Below, piece after piece: positions 58,032 to 64,000 of a stretch of 64,000 nucleotides of DNA. Under the pieces are notes generated by a model. It saw nothing but the letters and a program-made list of their open reading frames with translations. It made no database searches and was not told where the DNA came from. The first letter of the stretch is position 1. Each line of letters starts with the position of its first letter. The position numbers and the translations under genes are program-made. Source of the DNA: Novosphingobium terrae (GTDB lineage Bacteria; Pseudomonadota; Alphaproteobacteria; Sphingomonadales; Sphingomonadaceae); the NCBI RefSeq assembly GCF_017163935.1, contig NZ_JABVZR010000002.1, positions 434,001-498,000 of the forward strand, written 5' to 3'.

Positions 58032-58922
58032 ATGCAGGCAGATCATTTTTCCGTCAGTCGGCGCATGCTGGGCCGGTTTGCCGTTGGCGCCTCTCTGGCG
58101 TCGCTGATGCCTTTTCCCGCGATCGGAGCGCCGTCGCCTGCCGCGCGATTTTCAGTGATGGCCTGGGCGCTGGGTCACGGCATTCCCTTTGAGCGCCAAT
58201 TGGACATCATCAGCCGGGCCGGTTACCAGGGCATCGAACTGACCAATGAATTCCGGACCTGGTCGAAAGCCGATCTGGCCGACGCTGCCTCGCGGATCAG
58301 GAGCCATGGGCTGGTCGTCGATGCAATGGCGGGCGTGCGGACCGGCTTTGCCAAGCTTGCGGAAACCGCGCAGTTCCTCACCGAACTGTCACAGGTGATC
58401 GACAGCGCAGTCGCCCTCGGCTGCAAACGCATCATCCTTGTTTCGGGGCCTGCCACGCCAGACATGCCCCCCGCCGATCAACAGGCCAGAGTGGCGGAAG
58501 CCTTACAGAAGGCCGCCGACCTCGCCGCTGCCGCCTCGATCGAACTGGTGATCGAACCCATCGACCCCTTCGAAAATCCCGCCGCCTTCCTGACCGGCGC
58601 ACGTCAGGCCAAGGACATCCTGCAGCAGGTGGGCAAGCCCAACGTCAAGATCCTGTTCGATATCTTTCACGAGCAGCGCGCCCATGGCAATGTGCTGGAA
58701 ACGCTCGAACTGCTGGTGAAGGATATCAGCCTGATCCATATCGCCGATTCCCCCAAGCGCGGCGCGCCGGGCACCGGCGAACTTAATTTCGCGCGCATTT
58801 ACAGCACGCTGACCCGTCTGGGCTACAGCGACTGGATCGCCATGGAATTCTATCCCGAGGGGGACCCCGTGTCCGCGCTCGACATGGCCCGGCGTCAGGC
58901 AATCCGAGCCATGTCAGGTTAA
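58032..58922 (+). CDS. Exported sugar-phosphate-isomerase-like TIM barrel (hydroxypyruvate isomerase family)
   Basis: 296 aa. A twin-arginine-like signal 'SRRMLGRFAVGAS' and cleavage near 'AIGAPS' precede an AP-endonuclease-2/xylose-isomerase-like barrel: 'ISRAGYQGIELT', metal-ligand region 'ELVIEPIDPFENP', 'ILFDIFHEQR' and 'SLIHIADSPKRGAPGTGELN', ending 'IAMEFYPEGDP'. The order and length match hydroxypyruvate isomerase (Hyi) rather than xylose isomerase. An exported member is unusual, as Hyi is cytoplasmic, so it may act on a periplasmic sugar or be a domain with altered activity. The next gene starts 66 bp later with its own promoter. Confidence 0.78.
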   Translation: MQADHFSVSRRMLGRFAVGASLASLMPFPAIGAPSPAARFSVMAWALGHGIPFERQLDIISRAGYQGIELTNEFRTWSKADLADAASRIRSHGLVVDAMAGVRTGFAKLAETAQFLTELSQVIDSAVALGCKRIILVSGPATPDMPPADQQARVAEALQKAADLAAAASIELVIEPIDPFENPAAFLTGARQAKDILQQVGKPNVKILFDIFHEQRAHGNVLETLELLVKDISLIHIADSPKRGAPGTGELNFARIYSTLTRLGYSDWIAMEFYPEGDPVSALDMARRQAIRAMSG

Positions 58923-58954
58923 AGGGCAGCGACAGGCATCGCGCTTCAAACGCC

Positions 58955-58989
58955 TTGCAAGAATTATTGTATACTATATATTTTCTGGA
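58955..58989 (+). promoter_or_regulatory. Promoter with embedded operator for dadA-like gene; probable leaderless transcript
   Basis: TTGCAA (58955-58960) and TATATT (58977-58982) are -35 and -10 candidates 16 bp apart; the predicted start is at or near the A of ATG 58989, and there is no ribosome site. TTATTGTATACTAT (58964-58977) fills the spacer and matches, in 13 of 14 bases, the motif before the GH43 gene at 63085. A repressor there would block RNA polymerase. Confidence 0.55.
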
Positions 58990-60242
58990 TGCAAAATCAC
59001 AACGGTAAGATCGCCATCATCGGCGGCGGCATCCTTGGCATGACCACAGCCCTCGCCCTGCTCGATGCAGGCCACAGGGTCACGATCTTCGATCCTGACG
59101 AAGCACTGCAGGCCGCCTCATGGGGCAATGCGGGCCATATTGCGGTGGAGCAGGTCGAACCGATCGCCTCACCGGCAACGCTGGCCTCGCTGCCGCGCCA
59201 TCTGCTTGACAGGGACAGCGCACTTTCGCTGCCGTGGCGGGCGGCGGGGGCATGGCTGCCCTTTGGCATGGCGCTCGCCCGGGCTGCCCGGCCAGCTGCC
59301 TTTGCTGCGGGGCGCGCAGCGCTCACCAGCCTGATCTCGGGCGCGATGCAGGCCTGGGTCGATCTGGTCGAGCGCCTCGGCGAACCCGACCTGCTGATCC
59401 GCGAGGGCCATTACATCGTCTGGGATACGCCGGAAAGCGCGCGCCTCGGCATGGCCCGCTTGCAGGCAATGCGGGCCCCCACCGCCAGCTTTCGCCCCGT
59501 CACCGCTCAGGAAACCGAAGAGCTGGCCCGCCTGACCGGTCGCCCCCCCGCCGGCGCCCTGCGCACCATGGACAGCGGCCAGATCGCCAGTCACACTCGC
59601 CTGCATGCCGCCCTCAAGCGCGCCATCCTGCAAGCAGGCGGCGTCTGGAAGGCCGAGGCGGCATCGCCCGAAGTGGACAGCACAGGCCTCTGCCATATCG
59701 CCGGGCATGGTGCTTTCAGCCATGTGGTGATGGCGGCGGGCATCGGCTCCCGCCCCCTGATGGAGCAACTGGGCCACCGCGTGCCGATGATCGCCGAGCG
59801 TGGCTATCACCTGCACAGCAGCGGCACCCACTGGCCGCAGACCATGCTGCCGGTGGTGTTCGAGGACCGCTCGATGATCGTCACGCGGTTCGAGAATGGG
59901 GTGCGCGCCTCCAGCTTTGTGGAGTTCGCCACGCCCGATTTCCCCGCCGATCCGCGCAAATGGGCCCTGCTGCGCCAGCATCTGGCCGCGCTGAACCTGC
60001 CCTTCGATCTGCCCGGCGCGGAATGGATGGGCGCCCGCCCCACCCTGCCCGATTACCTGCCCGCCATCGGGCGCAGCCGCCGGATCGGCAATCTTTTCTA
60101 TGCCTTCGGGCACAATCACCTTGGCCTGACGCTGGGGCCTGTTACAGCCGCGCTGATGGCAGAGCTGATCGCCGGAGACACGCCCCGGATCGATCTTACC
60201 CCCTTCGATCTGGCCCGTTTCAGCAGGAAAGACGCAGCATGA
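58989..60242 (+). CDS. DadA-like FAD-dependent D-amino acid dehydrogenase
   Basis: 417 aa. FAD-binding 'IAIIGGGILGMTTALALLDA' at the N-terminus, the DadA-type 'ASWGNAGHIAVEQVEPIASP' segment, substrate region 'PMIAERGYHLH', and C-terminal FAD contacts 'YAFGHNHLGLTLGP'. It should oxidise D-amino acids (or hydroxyproline-like imino acids) to keto or imino acids, passing electrons to the respiratory chain. It overlaps the following M24 peptidase by four bases (ATGA), suggesting peptide-derived substrates. It is preceded by a promoter with a palindromic operator and has no Shine-Dalgarno sequence. Confidence 0.86.
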   Translation: MQNHNGKIAIIGGGILGMTTALALLDAGHRVTIFDPDEALQAASWGNAGHIAVEQVEPIASPATLASLPRHLLDRDSALSLPWRAAGAWLPFGMALARAARPAAFAAGRAALTSLISGAMQAWVDLVERLGEPDLLIREGHYIVWDTPESARLGMARLQAMRAPTASFRPVTAQETEELARLTGRPPAGALRTMDSGQIASHTRLHAALKRAILQAGGVWKAEAASPEVDSTGLCHIAGHGAFSHVVMAAGIGSRPLMEQLGHRVPMIAERGYHLHSSGTHWPQTMLPVVFEDRSMIVTRFENGVRASSFVEFATPDFPADPRKWALLRQHLAALNLPFDLPGAEWMGARPTLPDYLPAIGRSRRIGNLFYAFGHNHLGLTLGPVTAALMAELIAGDTPRIDLTPFDLARFSRKDAA

Positions 60243-61441
60243 ACAGCAAAGGCATCGGCGGCTCGGACGCCGCCAGCGAATTGGCGCAGATGCGCCCCTG
60301 GGCCGATCGGGCCCCGCTCCTTTCCACCGAGGACTTCGCCCGGCGCATCGCCCGCGCCCGCCAGCTGATGGCGCAGACCGGCGCGGAGGCCCTGCTGGTC
60401 GATGCCGGGCCCAGCCTGCGCTATTTCACCGGCTTGTCATGGGGCGCCAGCGAGCGGCTGGTGGCCATGCTGCTGCTGCCCGAGGGCGATCCTGTGCTGG
60501 TGGCGCCGCGCTTCGAACTGGGCTCACTGGAGGCCGAATTGCAGGTGCCCGCGCAGATCCACGGCTGGGAAGAGCATGAGAACCCGCATCTCATCCTCGC
60601 CAGCCTGTTGGGGGCCGCGCGCGTCAGGCGGCTGGCAATCGATCCTGCCTTGCCCTTCGTCATGATCGAAAGGCTGCGCCGGGCGGCGCCTGACGTGGCC
60701 CTGTCAGAAGCCAGTGCGATCATCGATGGCTGCCGCTCGATCAAATCCCCCGCCGAGCTGGCGATCATGCAGCAGGCCAAAAATATGACGCTGGAGGTGC
60801 AGCAGCGCGCCGCCCGCATCCTGCGCCCCGGCATCACCGCCGGTGAGGTCACGCGCTTTATCGAGGATGCGCATCGCGCATTGGGCGCAGCGGGCAACAG
60901 CTTCTGCATCGTGGAATTCGGCGAAGGCACCTCCTACCCCCACGGCCTGCCCGGCGAGCGGCGGCTGGCAATGGACGAGATGGTGCTGATCGACACCGGC
61001 TGCCGCGTGCAGGGCTACAGCTCGGACATCACGCGTTCCTATGTCTTCGGCACGCCCACGGCGCAGCAACGCAACATCTGGGACCTTGAGCATGAAGCGC
61101 AAGAGGCCGCCTTCATGACCGTGTGCCCCGGCGTGCCCTGCGAAGAGATCGATGCCGCCGCCCGTCGCGTGCTGGAGCGCGCCGGGCTTGGCCCCGATTA
61201 CGCTTTGCCCGGCCTGCCGCACCGCACCGGCCATGGCATCGGCCTGTCGATCCATGAAGGGCCCTATCTGGTACGCGGCGACACCACGCCGCTGGCCCCC
61301 GGCATGTGCTTTTCCAACGAGCCGATGATCGTGCTGCCCGGCGCCTTCGGGGTGCGGCTGGAGGATCACTTCCACGTCACGGAAACCGGCGCGGCATGGT
61401 TCACCCAGCCCTCGCCCGCCATCGACGCGCCCTTTGGTTGA
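60239..61441 (+). CDS. M24-family Xaa-Pro peptidase (prolidase-like)
   Basis: 400 aa. An N-terminal creatinase-like domain ('LLVDAGPSLRYFTGLSWG') precedes the pita-bread fold with five metal ligands: Asp in 'VLIDTGCRVQGYSSDITRSY' (both), His in 'HRTGHGIGLSIHEGP', Glu in 'FSNEPMIV' and Glu in 'VRLEDHFHV'. It would cleave X-Pro dipeptides or a related amide in the cytoplasm; family relatives also act as creatinases. No signal peptide is seen. It is co-translated with the DadA-like gene, and a POT peptide permease lies 1.8 kb away, supporting a role in peptide breakdown. A terminator follows. Confidence 0.87.
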   Translation: MNSKGIGGSDAASELAQMRPWADRAPLLSTEDFARRIARARQLMAQTGAEALLVDAGPSLRYFTGLSWGASERLVAMLLLPEGDPVLVAPRFELGSLEAELQVPAQIHGWEEHENPHLILASLLGAARVRRLAIDPALPFVMIERLRRAAPDVALSEASAIIDGCRSIKSPAELAIMQQAKNMTLEVQQRAARILRPGITAGEVTRFIEDAHRALGAAGNSFCIVEFGEGTSYPHGLPGERRLAMDEMVLIDTGCRVQGYSSDITRSYVFGTPTAQQRNIWDLEHEAQEAAFMTVCPGVPCEEIDAAARRVLERAGLGPDYALPGLPHRTGHGIGLSIHEGPYLVRGDTTPLAPGMCFSNEPMIVLPGAFGVRLEDHFHVTETGAAWFTQPSPAIDAPFG

Positions 61442-61448
61442 AAGATTG

Positions 61449-61480
61449 TCCGGCCCGCCAAGCCTGATCGGCGGGCCGGA
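61449..61480. terminator. Bidirectional stem-loop between M24 and GH43 genes
   Basis: TCCGGCCCGCC (61449-61459) pairs perfectly with GGCGGGCCGGA (61470-61480), 10-nt loop, in the 42-bp gap between convergent stops. Short T-runs lie outside each end (TTG on plus, CAATCTTTC on minus). It can serve both genes. Confidence 0.65.
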
Positions 61481-61483
61481 TTG

Positions 61484-63085
61484 TCAGGGCTTGGGGCAAC
61501 CTTGCTGAGCACCTTCGCCAGCGCGATGCACGGGGACGGGGCGCGGGGTCAGCACCTCCCATTCCTGCACCCCCACGCCCGCATGCTCGTCCTTGCCTGA
61601 AGCGTCGAAGACCGCCCGCAAACAGCTGGTGGTGACCGGCGCGAAGGACACGCTGCTGAAACCCTCTTCCGCCACCGGATAGCGCGCGGCGATGCTCTTC
61701 CACGCGCCCTTGTTCCAAAACTCCAGATGCCAGGCGCGCGGCGGGGCAACGCCATCGCTGGCCCCGGCGGGCTGGTCGTGGAAGAAGGCGATGCGCGCGC
61801 CATTGATCCGCACCGGCGTAGCCCAGCCATATTGCACCCAGGGGCGGGCGGGATTGTGCCCGGTCCATGTGCCCCACATATCGGGCGGCAGCGGCGCGCT
61901 GCGCACAATTCCGTCATTGAGCGCGTTCAGCCAGTACTGCACCGGCACCGGCGCGTTGGAGGCAGTGGCCCGCGCCGCCGGGGCGATGTTGCGCTGAGGC
62001 GGAAGATCCACCACCGGGCGGGGCGTGGGCTGAACCATCCGCATGCGCGCCGGGCTGACGCTGTCGTCCCAGTGCAGTTCGTCAATCGCCACGCTGCGGC
62101 GGAAATGGTCACCGCCTTTCGCATCCGCCGTGTGATAGGTGATGTACCATTTGCCTTTGAACTCGGCAAAACCGGGGTGCGAAGTGGTGGAGGACACAGG
62201 CGGCAGCACCACACCCGTGTAGGTCCATGGCCCCAGCGGGCCGGGCGCGGTGCCATAGGCGATGCAGGCGTGATAGACGGCAGGGGTGCAGCCGTCGCCC
62301 TGCTTCACATCATTGCCCGCATAGGCCAGATAATAGGTACCCTTGCGCTTGAAGAGCCATGGCGCCTCGAAAAAGCCCTTGAGCGAGGTGACAGCCACCG
62401 GCTGCCCCTTGGGCGTGACCATATCGCGCTCCAGCTCCATGCCGCGCAGCTGGCCGAAGGTGCCCCAATAGATGTAGACGCGCCCGTCATCGTCCACGAA
62501 GGGCGTGGGGTCGATGTTCTGCATCGCATTGCGCACCGGCGCCGCCTGCGAAATGATCGGCCCCTGCGGATGAGCATCCACCCATGGCCCCAAGGGCGTG
62601 TCGGAGACGGCCACGCCGATGCCGAAGCAATCCTTGTCCTCGCAAGACCCGCGCATCACCGGGGCGTAGAGATAGAAGCGCTTGTCGCCCCCCTGCACGA
62701 TCTGCCCGGCATAGGCCCGGGCCGGAGCCGCCCAGGCGAAGACCTTTTCGGGGCGCAGCATGGCGGGATAGAAACGCCAGTCACCGGAAGCCACGTCCTT
62801 GGTGGCCAGCATCTGCCATTCGTTCATGATAAAGTCGTTGACGCCCGGCGGGGCCTCATCGCGCCCGGTCAGAATGTAGAGCGTATCGCCCACCACCAGC
62901 GGCGCGGGATCGGTGGAGTAAGTGCGGCCATCGGACAGGATAGGGTTGTGCGCGGCATGAACCGGCACCGGAACAACGGCCGTGGCCGGATAGGGCGGCA
63001 AAGCGGGCACACCCTCGGCATGGGCGAGAGCGCTTGTGGTCAGCGCCAGCGTGGCACAAGTTGCGATATATTGCGCGAGACGCAT
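61484..63085 (-). CDS. GH43-family glycoside hydrolase with C-terminal beta domain
   Basis: 533 aa. Signal peptide ends near 'ALAHAEG'. Propeller motifs: Asp in 'STDPAPLVVGDTLYILTGRD', 'IDPTPFVDDDGRVYIYWGTF' and Glu in 'FFEAPWLFKRKGTYYLAYAG', giving the three acids of GH43. The C-terminal part (about residues 370-533) is a beta-sandwich with 'PARPWVQYGWATPVRINGAR', resembling a discoidin-type carbohydrate-binding domain. Unlike the 42974 gene, it has Cys residues in 'RGSCEDKDCFG'. It likely acts on arabinose/xylose linkages in the periplasm. ATG 63085 has AGGGGGG about 8 nt upstream. It shares an operator with the dadA-like gene. Confidence 0.84.
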   Translation of the reverse strand: MRLAQYIATCATLALTTSALAHAEGVPALPPYPATAVVPVPVHAAHNPILSDGRTYSTDPAPLVVGDTLYILTGRDEAPPGVNDFIMNEWQMLATKDVASGDWRFYPAMLRPEKVFAWAAPARAYAGQIVQGGDKRFYLYAPVMRGSCEDKDCFGIGVAVSDTPLGPWVDAHPQGPIISQAAPVRNAMQNIDPTPFVDDDGRVYIYWGTFGQLRGMELERDMVTPKGQPVAVTSLKGFFEAPWLFKRKGTYYLAYAGNDVKQGDGCTPAVYHACIAYGTAPGPLGPWTYTGVVLPPVSSTTSHPGFAEFKGKWYITYHTADAKGGDHFRRSVAIDELHWDDSVSPARMRMVQPTPRPVVDLPPQRNIAPAARATASNAPVPVQYWLNALNDGIVRSAPLPPDMWGTWTGHNPARPWVQYGWATPVRINGARIAFFHDQPAGASDGVAPPRAWHLEFWNKGAWKSIAARYPVAEEGFSSVSFAPVTTSCLRAVFDASGKDEHAGVGVQEWEVLTPRPVPVHRAGEGAQQGCPKP

Positions 63086-63122
63086 TCCTGGCACCCCCCT
63101 GTCAGCCCGGTCGATTTCAGGC

Positions 63123-63151
63123 AGGATAGTATACGATAAAAACACTGACAA
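63123..63151 (-). promoter_or_regulatory. Promoter with embedded operator for GH43 gene
   Basis: On the minus strand TTGTCA (63151-63146) and TATCCT (63128-63123) are -35 and -10 boxes 17 bp apart. The motif TTATCGTATACTAT (63139-63126) lies across the spacer and -10, almost identical to the one before the dadA-like gene at 58964. The GTATAC core fits a GntR/FCD-type operator; no such regulator gene is in the window. Confidence 0.55.
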
Positions 63152-63230
63152 TCCCACAAAAGCAGACTTCTGGCGATAAATTATCCAGCCTTTCGAGATG
63201 CCATCCTCATCATAAAGCCATTTTCCACAC

Positions 63231-63260
63231 CCGACAGGCTGGACAGCAGAGAAATATAAT
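63231..63260 (+). promoter_or_regulatory. Candidate promoter of the POT transporter gene
   Basis: TATAAT (63255-63260) is a consensus -10; CCGACA (63231-63236) is a partial -35 at 18 bp. Transcription would begin about 8 bases before ATG 63275, so the leader is very short and lacks a ribosome site. TAATATACCA at 63257-63266 is a weak match to the GTATAC operator. Confidence 0.45.
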
Positions 63261-63274
63261 ATACCAAATGCTCC

Positions 63275-64000
63275 ATGAGCATCGCGCGCGACATCACCAC
63301 CCAGACCAGCGCCCCCTCTACCCGCAGCGGCACGCAGGATGGACCACAGGCCAACTCCCGCCATCCGCGCGGCCTGACCGTGCTGGCCACAACCGAATTA
63401 TGGGAGCGCTTTTCCTTCTACGGCATGCAGGCGCTGCTGATGCTCTATATGACCACGCGGCTGGTGCCTCTGGCAGGCCATGGCGGGGTGTGGGGATGGC
63501 TGGGGCTGCGCCGGGCCTTGCAGAGCGTGCTGGGGCCGCTCTCCGATCAGGCCTATGCCTCGCAGATCTTCGGGCTCTACACCGGGCTGGTCTATCTGAC
63601 GCCGCTGGCCGGAGGCCTGCTGGGGGACCGCCTACTGGGCCGCCGCCAGACCGTGCTGCTGGGCGGAGCGCTGATGGCGCTGGGCCATTTCCTGCTCGCG
63701 GTGGAGGCAGCCTTTCTGCCCGCGCTGCTGCTGCTGATCCTTGGCTCGGGCTGCCTGAAAGGCAACATCGCCACGCAGGTCGGCGCGCTCTACGCCCCGG
63801 CGGACCGGCGGCGCGACCGGGCCTATCTGCTGTTCAATCTGGGCATCAATCTGGGCGCCTTTGCCGGGCCGCTGGTCTGCGGCGTGCTGGGCGAGCAGGG
63901 CAACTGGCACCTTGGCTTTGCCATGGCGGGGCTGGGCATGCTGGTCGGGCTGGCGATCTATGTCATCGGCTGGCGCCATCTGCCGCGTGACACCGCCATA
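63275..64000 (+). CDS. POT/PTR-family proton-coupled peptide transporter (3' end outside window)
   Basis: The frame is open from ATG 63275 to the window end, 242 codons. After a polar 30-residue N-terminus come 'TTELWERFSFYGMQALLMLY' (helix 1, with the ExxERFxxYG motif of POT transporters) and 'GLYTGLVYLTPLAGGLLGDR' (PTR2 signature), then 'GALMALGHFLL', 'GSGCLKGNIATQVGALY' and 'YLLFNLGINLGAFAGPLVCG'. POT carriers import di- and tripeptides with protons. It is divergent from the GH43 gene, and with the M24 peptidase and DadA-like enzyme nearby suggests peptide uptake and breakdown. The C-terminal half is not visible. Confidence 0.9.
   Translation, partial: MSIARDITTQTSAPSTRSGTQDGPQANSRHPRGLTVLATTELWERFSFYGMQALLMLYMTTRLVPLAGHGGVWGWLGLRRALQSVLGPLSDQAYASQIFGLYTGLVYLTPLAGGLLGDRLLGRRQTVLLGGALMALGHFLLAVEAAFLPALLLLILGSGCLKGNIATQVGALYAPADRRRDRAYLLFNLGINLGAFAGPLVCGVLGEQGNWHLGFAMAGLGMLVGLAIYVIGWRHLPRDTAI

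Noticed and set aside
59234..61441. Long plus-strand frame running through the DadA gene into the M24 gene
   Set aside because: Its first two thirds are an out-of-frame shadow of DadA; only the part from 60239 is the true M24 gene.
63268..63990. Plus-strand frame starting at ATG 63268
   Set aside because: The +1-shifted frame from ATG 63275 encodes the POT motifs; the 63268 frame is low-complexity Arg/Gly/Ala-rich.
1..64000. tRNA, rRNA, CRISPR array or intact insertion sequence
   Set aside because: No cloverleaf, rRNA segment, regularly spaced repeat array or transposase frame was recognised by reading; short RNA genes could still be missed without a covariance search.

Overview
The window is 64 kb of GC-rich DNA from what looks like an alphaproteobacterium of the order Sphingomonadales, with Novosphingobium or a close relative as the best guess. 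This rests on five TonB-dependent receptors (TBDRs) with sphingomonad/caulobacter-style plugs, an UrcA-family protein, many AraC/GntR/ROK regulators and many secreted glycoside hydrolases. No rRNA, tRNA, CRISPR array or intact insertion sequence was seen. The region reads as a nutrient-scavenging stretch of chromosome or chromid.

Layout. 1-12.5 kb: the tail of an AraC regulator, a TBDR, two tandem AraC paralogues, then an amine/amino-acid module (APC permease, PuuB-like FAD oxidase, cupin) ending at a strong terminator, followed by an opposing GMC oxidoreductase and a second TBDR. 12.5-19.5 kb: a siderophore-type TBDR, a two-component system, an M50 membrane protease and a small membrane protein. 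19.5-25.9 kb: a TBDR translationally coupled to an exported 2H-phosphoesterase-like (DUF1868) protein, then an MFS transporter and a ROK regulator. 25.9-32.2 kb: AraC regulator and SDR, a truncated tartrate/isopropylmalate dehydrogenase relic beside a glycerate kinase, a secreted amidohydrolase and a LysE exporter.

32.3-56.9 kb is a glycan island. A GntR/UTRA regulator diverges from a GH2 beta-galactosidase. A tight operon (SIS deaminase, nagA, fused EIIA-HPr-EI, EIICB) imports and deacetylates GlcNAc. A GH51-GH43 pair, a carbohydrate-type TBDR, a GH89 alpha-N-acetylglucosaminidase with an HGSNAT/NagX-like membrane acyltransferase, and a GH115 alpha-glucuronidase with a wHTH-TPR regulator complete it. 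Together they could strip galactose, arabinose/xylose, GlcUA and alpha-GlcNAc from complex glycans and feed GlcNAc to the PTS.

57-64 kb: UrcA, a 590-base non-coding stretch with a large hairpin, then an exported hydroxypyruvate-isomerase-like protein, a DadA-like oxidase and an M24 peptidase, a convergent GH43 enzyme, and the start of a POT peptide transporter that runs off the window. The DadA and GH43 promoters share a near-identical 14-bp operator, suggesting one regulator outside the window controls both. All calls were made by reading the sequence; no database search was run.
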